From NCBI RefSeq assembly GCF_004118935.1, contig NZ_CP035375.1:1612001-1676000 (forward strand): a DNA stretch of 64,000 nucleotides. The letters are read 5' to 3'. The notes beneath the pieces are model-generated. The model made no database searches. It had not been told where the DNA came from and saw only the letters and a list, made by a program, of their open reading frames with translations. Source of the DNA: Salinibacterium sp. UTAS2018. GTDB lineage: Bacteria; Actinomycetota; Actinomycetes; Actinomycetales; Microbacteriaceae. The position numbers were made by a program, and so were the translations under genes. Positions 54,292 through 64,000 of this stretch are shown here, in pieces. Position 1 is the stretch's first letter. Every line of letters starts with the position of its first letter.

Positions 54292-54984
54292 ATGCCAACC
54301 GTGCTGGTCGTCGAAGATGAGCGAGACATCCGCGAGGTGCTTCGCCGCTATCTTGAGCGCGCCAAATTTTCCGTGCTGACCACGGGATCGGGGGCCGAAG
54401 CCCTCACACTGTTTGCCTCGGCAGATCTCGTACTGCTCGATCTCGGCCTGCCGGACATCGAAGGCACCGACCTGCTTCGTGAGATCAAAGCTCTGGGCAG
54501 CCTCCCGGTCATTGTTTTGACCGCGCGAAGCTCGACGGAGGAACGTATTCGAGGGCTCGAACTCGGGGCCGATGACTACGTTACGAAGCCCTTCAGCCCT
54601 CACGAAGTGGTCCTGCGCGTTCAGGCGGTACTCAATCGCCACGGAGGCTCCGCAGCCGAAAGTGAGATCGCGACCTACGGCGGCGGGCGGCTCCGAATCG
54701 ATGACAATTCCCACCGGGCCTGGTTGGATGACGCGGAGCTCGACCTCACCCCCACCGAGTGGGGGCTGCTGTCTGCCATCGCCGCTGCCGCCGGGCGGGT
54801 CTATTCACGCTACGAGTTAGTGAATCGGGTTCGCGGCTACGAATACGAAGGCTACGAGCGCACGATCGACTCCCACATCAAGAACCTGCGCCGCAAACTG
54901 GGCGCCGAGGGATCTCAGGTCATCGAAACAGTACTGGGTGTCGGCTATCGCCTCGGACTCAGCAGAGACGAGGAACAGCGATGA
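54292..54984 (+). CDS. OmpR-family response regulator
   Basis: A 230-residue regulator. The receiver has the acidic pair EDE, phospho-acceptor Asp50 in LVLLDLGLPD, and Lys in VTKPFSP; the C-terminal winged helix ends with ERTIDSHIKNLRRKLG and ETVLGVGYRLG. Its stop overlaps the kinase start (ATGA at 54981). Probable targets are the divergent DUF2202 gene and itself, given the repeats upstream. Confidence 0.94.
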   Translation: MPTVLVVEDERDIREVLRRYLERAKFSVLTTGSGAEALTLFASADLVLLDLGLPDIEGTDLLREIKALGSLPVIVLTARSSTEERIRGLELGADDYVTKPFSPHEVVLRVQAVLNRHGGSAAESEIATYGGGRLRIDDNSHRAWLDDAELDLTPTEWGLLSAIAAAAGRVYSRYELVNRVRGYEYEGYERTIDSHIKNLRRKLGAEGSQVIETVLGVGYRLGLSRDEEQR

Positions 54985-56342
54985 CGCGCTCCTCCGGCCT
55001 CAACCTGTTCAGACTCGGTGCGCTCGGGACCCGCATTCTCCTGGCCTTCGTTGCCGTCGCCCTCTCCACGGTAGTGGTACTAGCGGGGGCCGCCCTCACC
55101 GGCGTTGACCGCGGGGTGCAAGCTGGCGAACAAGCAGACCGCCAAGAGGTCGCCGACTCCGTCGCCGCCGCTGCTGCTGAGGACTACCAGCGTGCGGGAA
55201 ACTGGGATGACGCCAACCTGTCCCGTGCTGTGCGGATCGGGGAGGCGGCATCCGCTCGCTTGGTCATCCTCGACGCTTCGGGAACAACAGTGACTTCGAG
55301 CGGAATCCCCAACGATAATTCTCCCGGCGGAGGCGGAGTTCTCGGTTCCTCCGCCAGCGTTGCCGAGATCACCGTCGACGGTTCATCGGTAGGCTCCGTG
55401 CGCGTCGCACTATCGGCCTCAACATCGTCGCCAGTGGTCGATATCGCGTGGAAGTGGATCGTGATCGCCGCCTTCGTCGCTCTCGCGATCGCCTTCGCAG
55501 CGAGTTGGATTGTCACGCGTTTTCTCGTCGGGCCGCTGCACATGGTGACGGCTGCCGCCCGCTCTTTCGCCGCCGGCGATCGTGCCTCACGGGTGGCTGG
55601 CCAAGCGCCGGGCGAACTCGGAGAGCTCGCCGTGGCGTTCAATGCGATGGCCGATGACGTTGCTCGCTCCGAGCGCGACCGTCGCCAACTCACGGCCGAT
55701 GTTGCCCATGAACTACGCACTCCCCTTGCCGCCCTCCAAGCAGGCCTGGAAGAGCTTCGCGACGGTCTGATCGCCCCCGATGCTGAACGCCTTGCGGCGC
55801 TGCACGATCAATCGCTCCGGCTCGGACGCATAGTCGCGGATCTCGCCGAGCTGTCTGCCGCCGAAACCGCCGGGGCTCTTCCCCACGAGAACCGTGTCGA
55901 TTTGGCTCAGATCGCCCAGGAAGAGCTAGCGCTTCACGCCGCCCAGCTTCGCGCGGCTGGGCTGCGCGTCGTCGCTGAGTTGCCCGCGCCGGTGTTCGTG
56001 CAGGGCGACGCCGACCGCCTTCATCAAGCGATCGGCAACGTTATCGCCAACGCTGTGCGCTATTGCCGCGACCAAGACTCACTGACGATCGCGGTAGCCG
56101 CACAGGAGAACGAAGCCGTACTCACAATTTCGGACACCGGACCCGGCATCCCTGCTGACGATCTGCCCTACGTTTTCGATCGGCTCTGGCGGGGAGCCAC
56201 CGCTCGCGACATCGTGGGTTCCGGTATTGGCCTCGCCGTGGTGCGCGAAATTGTTACCCAGCACGGCGGTAGCGCAGAAGTCGAGTCCGCTGTCGGAGAA
56301 GGCACCCGGATCATCATCCGGCTTCCCCTCGCAGCGGGCTAG
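54981..56342 (+). CDS. sensor histidine kinase
   Basis: A 453-residue kinase. Helices at about 15-40 and 155-182 flank an external sensor of ~110 residues; then a HAMP domain, His243 in [10 protein letters not shown], and an ATPase domain with N-box [28 protein letters not shown] and GSGIGLAVV. Its stop and that of the convergent recQ gene share the four bases CTAG (56339-56342). Confidence 0.94.
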   Translation: MTRSSGLNLFRLGALGTRILLAFVAVALSTVVVLAGAALTGVDRGVQAGEQADRQEVADSVAAAAAEDYQRAGNWDDANLSRAVRIGEAASARLVILDASGTTVTSSGIPNDNSPGGGGVLGSSASVAEITVDGSSVGSVRVALSASTSSPVVDIAWKWIVIAAFVALAIAFAASWIVTRFLVGPLHMVTAAARSFAAGDRASRVAGQAPGELGELAVAFNAMADDVARSERDRRQLTADVAHELRTPLAALQAGLEELRDGLIAPDAERLAALHDQSLRLGRIVADLAELSAAETAGALPHENRVDLAQIAQEELALHAAQLRAAGLRVVAELPAPVFVQGDADRLHQAIGNVIANAVRYCRDQDSLTIAVAAQENEAVLTISDTGPGIPADDLPYVFDRLWRGATARDIVGSGIGLAVVREIVTQHGGSAEVESAVGEGTRIIIRLPLAAG

Positions 56343-58405
56343 AACTCCGGCGGTCCGTCGTAGGGAGCGTCGTCATCCGAGTAGAACGGGATGTCGTCTT
56401 CGTCACCGGGAACTGGGGTCGCTTTGGTCGGAGCAGGGCGTGACGCGGCCGGGCGCGATGCCGGCCTCGAAGCCGCTGGCCGTGATGCTGCTGCGGGCCG
56501 CGACTGACGCGCCGGAGCGCCGGGAGCCGCTGCGGCGAACGCGGGCACAGCTGCCGAGACAGCACCGCTTCCGGCTTCGGCCTCACCTGATCCCCCGGCC
56601 ACAACCGCGAGCACAGCGGCGCCGTACGTCTCAAGCTTCTTCTCGCCAACACCGCTGATCTCCGAGAGCTCGGCGAGAGACTCGGGCTTGGTCACGGCGA
56701 TACCGCGCAGGGTGGCATCCGCAAACACGACATAGGCGGGAACACCGTTGTCGCGAGCCACACCGGAACGCCACGAGCGCAGGTTCTCGAACAGGTCGGT
56801 CGCCGAAGCGGGCAGATCGGTCATGACCTTGCGCTTGGCGGCACCGCCGCTGGCACCCGAACCGCGAGCCTTGCGCGGTGCTTCCTTGCGCAGCTTCACG
56901 GTGCGGTCGCCGCTCAGCACCGACCCACTTTCGGGAGTGATCGCGAGCGTGCCGTACTCCCCTTGCACCGTGAGCAGCGATTGCGCGAGCAGTTGCCGCA
57001 CGACGGAGCGCCAGTCTTGCTCCGACACATCCGAACCGATACCGAAGGTCGCGAGATCGTCGTGACGTTGCTGCGTCACCCGCGGTGTGGTCTTGCCGAT
57101 GAGGATGTCGACCAGGTGACCCGCGCCAAATTTCTGGTTGCGCTCGCGCTCCAGTCGCACGATGGTCGACATCAGTTTCTGGGCCGCGACAGTGCCATCC
57201 CACGACTCGGGAGGAGACAGGCAAGTATCGCAATTGCCGCACGCCGTGGACTCTTGGCCGAAGTAGCCGAGAAGCTGCACACGGCGGCACTCCACGGTTT
57301 CGCACAGCGCGAGCATCGCATCGAGGTGTGCGCTGAGGTTGCGACGGTGGGCCAGGTCGCCACCCGACTGATCGATCATGCGGCGCTGCTGCATGACATC
57401 CTGCAGGCCGTAAGCCAACCACGCGGTCGCGGGCAGGCCGTCACGACCGGCACGACCCGTCTCTTGGTAGTAGCCCTCGACGCTCTTGGGCAAGTCGAGG
57501 TGCGCCACGAAGCGCACGTCGGGCTTGTCGATGCCCATGCCGAAAGCGATCGTTGCGACCATGACCATGCCCTCTTCGCGCAAGAAGCGGCTCTGGTTGC
57601 TGGCGCGAATCTTGGAGTCGAGACCCGCGTGATACGGCAGCGCGGGGATACCGTTCTCGACCAAGAACTGCGCGGTCTTCTCAACCGAGGCCCGCGACAG
57701 GCAGTACACGATGCCGGCGTCGCCCGAGTGCTCGGTGTTCAGCAGCGTAAGCAGTTGCTGCAGCGGCTGCGCCTTCGCTTCGATGCGGTACTGGATGTTG
57801 GGCCGGTCAAAACTAGAAACGAACGGAGTAGCGCTATCGAGCTTCAGCCGCTGCGCGATCTCTTTGCGAGTGGCTTCGGTCGCGGTGGCCGTGAGCGCAA
57901 TGCGCGGGACGCTCGGCCACAGGTCGTGCAGCACATCGAGCTGCAGGTAGTCGGGGCGAAAGTCGTGGCCCCATTGGGCCACACAGTGCGCTTCGTCAAT
58001 AGCGAATAGCCCGATCTGGCCCTGCTTGAGCAGAGAGACGGTGGAGGAAACACGGAGGCGCTCGGGCGCGAGGTAGAGCAGATCCAGCTCACCAGCCCGG
58101 AACGCGTTTTCGACGCGAGTGCGCTCGTCGGCGGACTGGGTGGAGTTGAGAAACTCGGCACGCGCGCCCACGGCGGCGAGAGCATCCACTTGGTCTTGCA
58201 TCAATGCAATCAGGGGCGAGATGACAACGCCGGTGCCGTCTCGAACGAGCGCGGGAATCTGGTAGCACAGCGACTTGCCGCCACCGGTGGGCATGAGCAC
58301 GAGCGCGTCACCGCCGCGCACGATCGTGTCGATAATCTCGCCCTGTTGCCCCCGGAACGAGTCGTAACCGAACGTGGACTCAAGAACAGACTGGGCAGAC
58401 ACCAT
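56339..58405 (-). CDS. recQ: RecQ family ATP-dependent DNA helicase
   Basis: A 688-residue helicase. Walker A is [11 protein letters not shown], the DExH box [16 protein letters not shown], and RecQ motif VI region is [12 protein letters not shown]. The zinc-binding cysteines are at [23 protein letters not shown], then winged helix and an HRDC domain (about residues 540-610), and a final Pro/Ala/Arg/Ser-rich low-complexity stretch with acidic end. It unwinds DNA in repair. The ATG at 58405 lacks a strong ribosome site; an earlier GTG at 58435 is possible. Confidence 0.92.
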   Translation of the reverse strand: MVSAQSVLESTFGYDSFRGQQGEIIDTIVRGGDALVLMPTGGGKSLCYQIPALVRDGTGVVISPLIALMQDQVDALAAVGARAEFLNSTQSADERTRVENAFRAGELDLLYLAPERLRVSSTVSLLKQGQIGLFAIDEAHCVAQWGHDFRPDYLQLDVLHDLWPSVPRIALTATATEATRKEIAQRLKLDSATPFVSSFDRPNIQYRIEAKAQPLQQLLTLLNTEHSGDAGIVYCLSRASVEKTAQFLVENGIPALPYHAGLDSKIRASNQSRFLREEGMVMVATIAFGMGIDKPDVRFVAHLDLPKSVEGYYQETGRAGRDGLPATAWLAYGLQDVMQQRRMIDQSGGDLAHRRNLSAHLDAMLALCETVECRRVQLLGYFGQESTACGNCDTCLSPPESWDGTVAAQKLMSTIVRLERERNQKFGAGHLVDILIGKTTPRVTQQRHDDLATFGIGSDVSEQDWRSVVRQLLAQSLLTVQGEYGTLAITPESGSVLSGDRTVKLRKEAPRKARGSGASGGAAKRKVMTDLPASATDLFENLRSWRSGVARDNGVPAYVVFADATLRGIAVTKPESLAELSEISGVGEKKLETYGAAVLAVVAGGSGEAEAGSGAVSAAVPAFAAAAPGAPARQSRPAAASRPAASRPASRPAASRPAPTKATPVPGDEDDIPFYSDDDAPYDGPPEF

Positions 58406-58467
58406 GCCGAGAAGTCTAGGCGCAGCCACTACCATTGGCTTGATTCGTCCCCATAGCGACAGGCGCC

Positions 58468-59346
58468 ATGTTCACCGTATTTCTCGGACTCTCGGGTGCG
58501 CTCACTTTCGGTGCTGCTGACTTCTTCGGCGGCATAGCGGCGAAGCGAATCAGCGCCATTCTGGCCACTGCAGTCGGAGCCGTCACCGGCCTTGCTGTGT
58601 TGCTGCTGATCTTCCCGTTCGTTCCCGCCGTGTGGTCGACAGAAGCGGTGCTCTACGGTGCTCTCGCGGGCGTGAACAGCGCGTTCGCGATCGGGTTGCT
58701 CTACGCGTGCCTTGCGATCGGCCCGATGAGCATCCTCTCCCCCGTGACCGCTGTGATGTCGGCCATCGTGCCAGTGACCGTGGGTCTGTTGCGCGGAGAA
58801 TCACTCGGTGCGTTCGGCCTCATCGCTATCCCTGTCGCGCTCATCGCTGTCGTGCTTGTGGGATTCGTTCCCGAAAAGGGTGCCGTGCGCCCGAGCGCCA
58901 AAGCCCTGCTGATGGCGGTGGGCGCTGGCGTCTCAATTGGCCTATTTTTTGTGATTCTGGATGCCGCCCCCGACGATTCCGGCATCATCCCGGTCGTCGG
59001 AAACCGTGTCGTGAATGCGCTGCTCATGTTTGGCACGTTCTTCGCGGTGACCGCGCTGGCTAAGCGAAAACGATCCGGAGCGCCAGCCCCCGCCCGATCG
59101 CCCCTCTGGCGTCGCGGAATCTACTTTGCTATGGCCGGAGGCACGCTCGACGTGCTCGCCAACATGGCCATCATCACGGGCGTGCGCACGGGCGACCTTT
59201 CGGTTATTGCTGTGCTCACCGCGCTCTACCCGGCCGGCACCGTTCTGCTGGCCGCGATCGTGCTGCGGGAGCGGATCGCGCCCGTGCAGTATGTGGGCAT
59301 TGTGCTCGGCATCGCCGCGAGCGTACTACTCGTGGTTGGCGGCTAG
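58468..59346 (+). CDS. EamA/DMT-type transporter
   Basis: A 292-residue membrane protein with ten predicted helices in two halves. Segments such as [24 protein letters not shown] and [38 protein letters not shown] are typical of the EamA repeat. Likely exporter of metabolites; substrate unknown. Confidence 0.88.
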   Translation: MFTVFLGLSGALTFGAADFFGGIAAKRISAILATAVGAVTGLAVLLLIFPFVPAVWSTEAVLYGALAGVNSAFAIGLLYACLAIGPMSILSPVTAVMSAIVPVTVGLLRGESLGAFGLIAIPVALIAVVLVGFVPEKGAVRPSAKALLMAVGAGVSIGLFFVILDAAPDDSGIIPVVGNRVVNALLMFGTFFAVTALAKRKRSGAPAPARSPLWRRGIYFAMAGGTLDVLANMAIITGVRTGDLSVIAVLTALYPAGTVLLAAIVLRERIAPVQYVGIVLGIAASVLLVVGG

Positions 59347-59364
59347 CGCGCGGCCTTCGACTTG

Positions 59365-60333
59365 CTACCCCTTCGTCGAACCCGCGAGCAGTCCGCGCAC
59401 GAAGTAGCGCTGCAGTGCGAAGAACACGAGCAGCGGCACAAGGATCGAGATGAAGGCACCGGCGGTCAGCAGGTTCCAGTCTTGACCCCGGCTACCGGTG
59501 ATCTCCGCCAGGAGTTTCGTCATCGGAGCGACGCGTCCGTCGGCGAAGACTAGTGCGACTAAGAGGTCGTTCCATACCCACAGGAACTGGAAGATCGCGA
59601 ACGAGGCGATCGCCGGCATTGTCAGCGGAAGCACGATGCGGAAGAAGACTTGGCCGTGACCAGCGCCATCCACTCGTGCCGCTTCGATGAGCTCGGAGGG
59701 GATCTCGGAGACGAAGTTGTGCAGCAAGAAGATCGCGAGCGGAAGCGCGAAGATCGTGTGCGCGATCCACACTTGAGAGTAGGAGTTGGAGGCATTCAGG
59801 CTGGAGAAGAGCTCGATGTCGCCGATCGAGAGCCCGCGAGAGAACAGGCTCAGCAGCGGAACGAGCGCCATTTGCAGTGGAACGATCTGCAGCGCGAAGA
59901 CCCCGATGAAGATCCAATTGCGTCCCGGGAACTTAATCCACGCGAACGCGTAGGCCGCGAGGCTGGCGATCACGAGAGGGAAGATCGTGGCCGGCAGTGT
60001 GATGGCGATCGAGTTGATGAACGCCCCGGCAAGGTTCAGCGTGCTGTTTCCGGCCGCCAGAACTTCCGTGTAGTTATTGAGCGTGAACCCGGGGTTTTGG
60101 AAGATCGTCCACCAGCCGTTGCGCAGAATCTCTTCCGGCGGGCGAAGGGATGACACGAAGAGTCCGAACGTCGGCGTCGTCCAGAGCACCGCGATAACGA
60201 GCGCGGCGATAGTCGCCCCACGGCTCGTGAGGCGCTTCTTCGTGCGCTTGGCGGCTCCGTTTTTCTCGCCGCGCGCCAGTTGTTTTTTCGCGTTCTTGTC
60301 GAGCGGAAGCTTGGCGGGCACTGTCGCGGTCAT
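59365..60333 (-). CDS. alpha-glucoside-type ABC transporter permease (MalG/AglG type)
   Basis: A 322-residue CUT1 permease with a basic cytoplasmic tail at the start (KKQLARGEKNGAAKRTKKRL), six helices and the EAA loop EIPSELIEAARVDGAGHGQVF. It overlaps the partner permease gene (ATGA at 60330-60333). No ATPase or hydrolase lies in this operon. Confidence 0.9.
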   Translation of the reverse strand: MTATVPAKLPLDKNAKKQLARGEKNGAAKRTKKRLTSRGATIAALVIAVLWTTPTFGLFVSSLRPPEEILRNGWWTIFQNPGFTLNNYTEVLAAGNSTLNLAGAFINSIAITLPATIFPLVIASLAAYAFAWIKFPGRNWIFIGVFALQIVPLQMALVPLLSLFSRGLSIGDIELFSSLNASNSYSQVWIAHTIFALPLAIFLLHNFVSEIPSELIEAARVDGAGHGQVFFRIVLPLTMPAIASFAIFQFLWVWNDLLVALVFADGRVAPMTKLLAEITGSRGQDWNLLTAGAFISILVPLLVFFALQRYFVRGLLAGSTKG

Positions 60334-61463
60334 CGGATCTCCCTCTGCTTAGCGATCTGTCTCGCGTTGTACACGACAATCGGCAACACCATTACGAACA
60401 GCACCACAGCGAAGGCGGCAGACCGCCCGACCTCGAAGCCCTGCCACTGCGAATACATCTCGTTCGCAATAACGCTGGTCTCGTTCGCCCCGGCCGTCAT
60501 TGTGCGCACGATGTCGAAGACCTTCAGCGAGGCAATGGAGATCGTCGTGAGCACGACCACCAATGAGCTCCGGATGCCCGGCACGGTCACATTGATAAAG
60601 CGCTGCCAGGCGTTGGTGCCGTCAAGCTCCGCGGCCTCCAGTTGCTCGGCGGGAACGCCCTTGATCGCTGCCGACAAGATCACCATGGCGAAACCGGTCT
60701 GAATCCAGATCAGCACCACGATGAGAAAAAACGTGTTCCACGGGGAATTGGAGATCCAGTCGACCGGTTGCCCGCCCATCCAGACCACAATCTGGTTGAG
60801 CAAACCAATCTGCTCTTGCCCTTCGGGGCGCACGGCGTAGACGAAGCGCCAAATGATGCTGGCACCCACGAACGAGATTGCCATCGGCATGAAGACCAGA
60901 ATCTTGAAGATCTTCTCGCCGCGCGACTTATCGATGAAGACGGCGTAAGCGAGACCGAAGATCGTGGACACCGTCGGCACGATCAATACCCACACGACGG
61001 TGTTGAGAACGGTGCGGATGCCGGTGTCTTGAGTGAAGATCCAGATGAAGTTCTCGAGGCCAACGAATCGCGTTCCGCGGCTGTTCATGAACGCTTGAAT
61101 GGTGGTCTGAATCGTGGGGTAAATGAGGCCGATCGCCAGCAGAAATACCGCGGGGCTCATGAACCCAACGAGCTGGAACAAGTAGCCAGCGCCCTGCTTG
61201 GAGCGGTAATCGAGGAGGAAGAAGAGGCCGCCGAATACAGCCGCTGCGGCGGCAGCCCACAATACGGAGCCGAGGGCTAGAAAGATAAGCGCGGGGAATA
61301 AGACGCAGGCCGCTGCACGAATGATCGTGTATTTACGGCCGCTGCGTGGAGCGATCTCGATGAAGAAGATCAGCAGCGCGATCACCGCAAAGAACGCCAG
61401 AAGCACAAGCGGAATCTGGGCCAGCGAAGGGAGAGTGGCTATCCACGAGAGAAAAGCTGACAT
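60330..61463 (-). CDS. alpha-glucoside-type ABC transporter permease (MalF/AglF type)
   Basis: A 377-residue CUT1 permease with two extra N-terminal helices before the core, as in AglF relatives. The EAA loop reads IKGVPAEQLEAAELDGTNAWQRF. The ATG at 61463 has GAAAGG about 9 bases upstream. It is separated from the binding-protein gene by a perfect stem-loop. Confidence 0.88.
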   Translation of the reverse strand: MSAFLSWIATLPSLAQIPLVLLAFFAVIALLIFFIEIAPRSGRKYTIIRAAACVLFPALIFLALGSVLWAAAAAAVFGGLFFLLDYRSKQGAGYLFQLVGFMSPAVFLLAIGLIYPTIQTTIQAFMNSRGTRFVGLENFIWIFTQDTGIRTVLNTVVWVLIVPTVSTIFGLAYAVFIDKSRGEKIFKILVFMPMAISFVGASIIWRFVYAVRPEGQEQIGLLNQIVVWMGGQPVDWISNSPWNTFFLIVVLIWIQTGFAMVILSAAIKGVPAEQLEAAELDGTNAWQRFINVTVPGIRSSLVVVLTTISIASLKVFDIVRTMTAGANETSVIANEMYSQWQGFEVGRSAAFAVVLFVMVLPIVVYNARQIAKQREIR

Positions 61464-61479
61464 GAGCGACCTTTCGAGT

Positions 61480-61509
61480 GTGGGCTGGAGCATCGCTGCT
61501 CCAGCCCAC
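61480..61509 (-). terminator. perfect intercistronic stem-loop before the permease genes
   Basis: GTGGGCTGGAGCA (61480-61492) and TGCTCCAGCCCAC (61497-61509) form a 13-bp stem with a TCGC loop. There is no U tract. It probably shields the binding-protein mRNA so that this protein exceeds the permeases. Confidence 0.85.
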
Positions 61510-61527
61510 GTTCAGTTATGAACAGTT

Positions 61528-62859
61528 CTACTCAGAGGGCCACGAAGCGTCAATGGTCGAGAGCACTTCTTCTGTTGACTTGCCATTGACCCAGTCGACC
61601 ATTCCGGTCCAGAACGAACCAGCGCCTACAACACCCGGCATGAGGTCGGAAGCGTCGAAGCGGAACGTCGTGTCCGGGTTCTGCAGAATCTCGATAGCCT
61701 GCTGCAGGATGGGGCTGCTTGCGTTAGCGGGGTCGAGGCCGTTGTTGGCGCTGATAACTCCACCGAGAGCTACGCGAGAGTTCGCCCACTCGGCGCTCGA
61801 CAGGTATTCCTGCACGGCGATGGTCTCTTCATCGTTGGAGAAAGCTCCGACGATTTCGCCACCACCGGTGACGGCGTTGCCGCCAGCTTCAACGGACGGG
61901 GTCACGAAGGCCCAGATGTCAGCATCCGGGCCCACCGTGGCATTTCCGTTCTTGGGGTCCTGGATGAACCCGTCGAAGAAGGATGCCTGGTGGTGGAGCG
62001 CACAGGTTCCGTCGCCGAGGGCGCGGGCCGGGTCACCGAACGGCGTGGAGTTGATCGACTTCACATCACCGAAGCCGGCATTCACGAAGTCGGGGTTGAG
62101 AAGAATGTCTCCGACCGAATCAAAGGCCGAGACGATCGCGGGATCGCTGAACGGAATTTCATGCGAGACCCACTTGTCGTAGGTGTCAGCGCCAGCTTCG
62201 CGCAGCACGAGGTCTTCGACCCAGTCAGTGCCGGGCCAGCCGGTAGCGGCATCCGAACCGAATCCAGCGCACCACGGTGCGGTTCCGGTTTCGTCGGCGA
62301 TGGTCTGCGTGAGAGCCAGTAGGTCGTCCCAGGTTTCAGGAACGTCAACACCCCACTCGGCGAATTGCGATGGCGAATACCACACGAAGCCCTTAACGCT
62401 GGCCATGAGGGGCGCACCGTAGAGGGTGTCTCCGGTGGTGCCGTACGCGGCCCAGTCTTCTGACCAGTACTCAGCGACATTGGCGGCGACACCCTCGGGT
62501 GCTGGCTGGATGTAATCGCGCGAAGCGAGGTCGCCGAGAAGGCCGGGCTGCGGGAAGATCGCGATGTCAGGGGCATTGCCACCCTGAGCGCGGATGCTGA
62601 TCTGCGCTTCGAACTCTTTGCTCGATTCGTACTGGATGTCGATGTCGTTCGCTTCTTCCCAGTCGGCCCAGGATTCTTCGAGAAGCTCAGCTTCAGTGTC
62701 GGCGATGGTGCCGTAGATGGTGACTACGCCATCCGCTTCACCCGCATCGCCGGGGCCACCGGTGCCACTGGTTCCGGAGGCGCAGCCCGTGAGAACCATG
62801 CTGGCCACGCCGAGAGTTGCGATGGGCACTAGGGCCCGCCGAAAGTTATGGGAAATCAT
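61528..62859 (-). CDS. alpha-glucoside-type ABC transporter substrate-binding lipoprotein
   Basis: A 443-residue family 1 binding protein with a lipobox (VLTGCA), a Gly-rich linker and an AglE-like body (e.g. WEEANDIDIQYESSKEFEAQISIRAQGGNAPDIAIFPQPGLL). Likely ligand: an alpha-glucoside such as maltose, trehalose or sucrose, by family resemblance only. A LacI-type palindrome lies upstream. Confidence 0.88.
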   Translation of the reverse strand: MISHNFRRALVPIATLGVASMVLTGCASGTSGTGGPGDAGEADGVVTIYGTIADTEAELLEESWADWEEANDIDIQYESSKEFEAQISIRAQGGNAPDIAIFPQPGLLGDLASRDYIQPAPEGVAANVAEYWSEDWAAYGTTGDTLYGAPLMASVKGFVWYSPSQFAEWGVDVPETWDDLLALTQTIADETGTAPWCAGFGSDAATGWPGTDWVEDLVLREAGADTYDKWVSHEIPFSDPAIVSAFDSVGDILLNPDFVNAGFGDVKSINSTPFGDPARALGDGTCALHHQASFFDGFIQDPKNGNATVGPDADIWAFVTPSVEAGGNAVTGGGEIVGAFSNDEETIAVQEYLSSAEWANSRVALGGVISANNGLDPANASSPILQQAIEILQNPDTTFRFDASDLMPGVVGAGSFWTGMVDWVNGKSTEEVLSTIDASWPSE

Positions 62860-62995
62860 ACAAATCCTCCTCGTCGAGGTTTGCCCGCAGACCGAGCAGC
62901 GTGCGGGGGAACAACTGCAGCTCTGAACTCACCCGCTTGTGGAGATCAAGAGAGCGTGTTCATGACTCACGCTAGGTCACGCGCGCACCGTTATG

Positions 62996-63007
62996 CAAGC
63001 GCTTGCG
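62996..63007. promoter_or_regulatory. LacI-type operator upstream of the alpha-glucoside operon
   Basis: GCAAGCGCTTGC is a perfect 12-bp palindrome with a CG-rich centre in the 262-base gap upstream of the binding-protein gene. LacI-family regulators of sugar uptake bind such sites. No LacI gene lies nearby; the regulator may be encoded elsewhere. Confidence 0.7.
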
Positions 63008-63121
63008 CTACAGAGTTGTCTACCGCAACCGGAATGAGACCTGAGGCCTGCGACCGCGTCGCACTTAACGGCAGAATGGGCAACTTTGACTAGTACCGAG
63101 GTGAGGTGTTAACTGGCGATT

Positions 63122-63835
63122 ATGGATCAAGGATTAGTAATCGACTGGACGCAAATGCCGACCTACAACACGATCATGGCGGTGGCTGCCGGTGCAGGCC
63201 TGCTCAGTCTCGTGTTGTTTGCTCGCAAACTCATGGCCGGAACCGACGTGGAGTTCCGAGGGTATGCCGTGAACTTCGGAGTCTTGGGCGTCATTCTCAC
63301 CGTGACTGGCGCACACATGACGTTGACGTGGCCCTTCGCGGCCTACTTCCCCTTCGACAACATCATCTTCGGCGAGCCCAGCCTCGCGTTCGGCGTGCTG
63401 CTTCTCGCCGCAAGCTTTGTACTCTGGCGTCGCGCATCCGTGCTCGAAGAATCCAAGGATGCCGCCCGCGCGATCGCTCGCACCGCTGAGCCTCTCGGCG
63501 TTCTTATCTTCGGTCTCGGCCTTGCCCTCGTAGCAATCGCGTTCGCCGGAGTGATCTTCCAACTCTTCGCCGCCCCGCCCGAGGAGCCCATTTCTGGTGC
63601 ATTCGCCGAGTGGCCCTGGGTTGAAGCGATCTTCATGTCGGGCCTCTTCGCGCTCGTCGGCCTCGGAGCACTGCTGTTCCCGTTTGCCACCCGCAGCTTC
63701 GCCGTCCGCAGCGCTCCCACCAAGGTTCAGTGGGTTACGGCTATCGCCCTTGCTCTCGGCGGAGTCGCATTCCTGCTGTTCGGCGCGCTCAACTTCTTCA
63801 CCCACATCGGCCTCATCGTTAACACGATGGGCTAA
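63122..63835 (+). CDS. DUF981 membrane protein
   Basis: A 237-residue protein with seven predicted helices. The layout, with FARKLMAGTDVEFRGYAVNFGVLGVILTVTGAHMTLTWPF followed by FDNIIFGEPSLAFGVLLLAA, matches DUF981 proteins. Function unknown. Confidence 0.8.
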   Translation: MDQGLVIDWTQMPTYNTIMAVAAGAGLLSLVLFARKLMAGTDVEFRGYAVNFGVLGVILTVTGAHMTLTWPFAAYFPFDNIIFGEPSLAFGVLLLAASFVLWRRASVLEESKDAARAIARTAEPLGVLIFGLGLALVAIAFAGVIFQLFAAPPEEPISGAFAEWPWVEAIFMSGLFALVGLGALLFPFATRSFAVRSAPTKVQWVTAIALALGGVAFLLFGALNFFTHIGLIVNTMG

Positions 63836-63855
63836 CCCCGCGAGGGCCGCGTCGT

Positions 63856-64000
63856 CTAGGCGATGCGGCTACCGCGGCTCAGCTTTGCCGCCGGAGTCTT
63901 GGTACGAGCCCAGGCGCCGATCAGCAGCGCCCCAGCGAGCACGAGATGGGTTGCGAGCCCCACGGCCCAACTCGGAGTTGTGGACTCCATTACGCTACGT
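63856..64000 (-). CDS. C-terminal end of a membrane protein, cut by the window edge
   Basis: On the minus strand a frame is open from the window end to TAG at 63856. It shows one hydrophobic helix (WAVGLATHLVLAGALLIGAW) and a basic tail (ARTKTPAAKLSRGSRIA). An ATG at 63990 gives at least 44 residues; it may be the start of a small protein or internal to a larger one. Confidence 0.45.
   Translation of the reverse strand, partial: RSVMESTTPSWAVGLATHLVLAGALLIGAWARTKTPAAKLSRGSRIA

Noticed and set aside
53485..54714. 409-codon minus-strand frame covering DUF2202 and part of the response regulator
   Set aside because: The first part is antisense to the regulator; the signal-like start and AGGAG at 54174 define the real gene.

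Overview
The window is a high-GC actinobacterial chromosome segment, most likely from a Microbacteriaceae-type organism. The strongest clue is the conserved actinobacterial order ppa, tilS, hpt, ftsH, folE, folP, folB, folK, DUF3180, PH-domain proteins, DUF2520, panC, lysS, known from Mycobacterium (ppa to lysS, Rv3628 to Rv3598c). Lipobox secreted binding proteins, DtxR/IdeR-like iron boxes and GTG/TTG starts with AGGAGG-like ribosome sites fit this. The species cannot be named from the sequence alone.

Layout. 1-6762: the end of a LysR-type regulator, then a complete peptide ABC importer (binding protein, two permeases, double ATPase) and a C39-like cysteine peptidase; a pirin gene follows. 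7751-16450: a galactoside utilisation locus on the minus strand (GH42, two CUT1 permeases, binding protein, GH36) facing a LacI-type regulator, with three similar operator-like sites in the shared promoter region. 16499-27174: one long minus-strand housekeeping run from ftsH through folate and pantothenate genes to lysS and three small proteins; panD and coaX, which sit between panC and lysS in mycobacteria, are missing. 27478-32023: a lower-GC plus-strand cassette placed between ftsH and the hpt operon. It holds a 25-codon peptide gene, a stem-loop, a TPR protein, an MFS transporter and an S9-type serine peptidase, tightly spaced or overlapping. This is the best candidate for an undescribed system, plausibly a small processed and exported peptide (RiPP or pheromone).

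32035-39376: serine hydrolase, hpt, tilS, ppa, a short-chain dehydrogenase and two tandem M23 peptidoglycan hydrolases. 39578-40010: tRNA-Glu, tRNA-Asp and tRNA-Phe with a promoter and terminators. 40072-47770: zinc metallopeptidase, formylglycine-generating enzyme, TspO-like protein, 14-helix exporter, acyl-CoA oxidase and thioredoxin. 47790-52807: a siderophore uptake locus with two iron boxes. 52838-58405: a membrane-linked XRE protein, a DUF2202 protein facing a two-component system, and RecQ. 58468-64000: an EamA transporter, an alpha-glucoside-type ABC importer with a palindromic operator, a DUF981 membrane protein and a cut-off membrane protein.

Coordinates of starts were chosen by ribosome sites and family boundaries; functions come from recognisable motifs, not from database searches.
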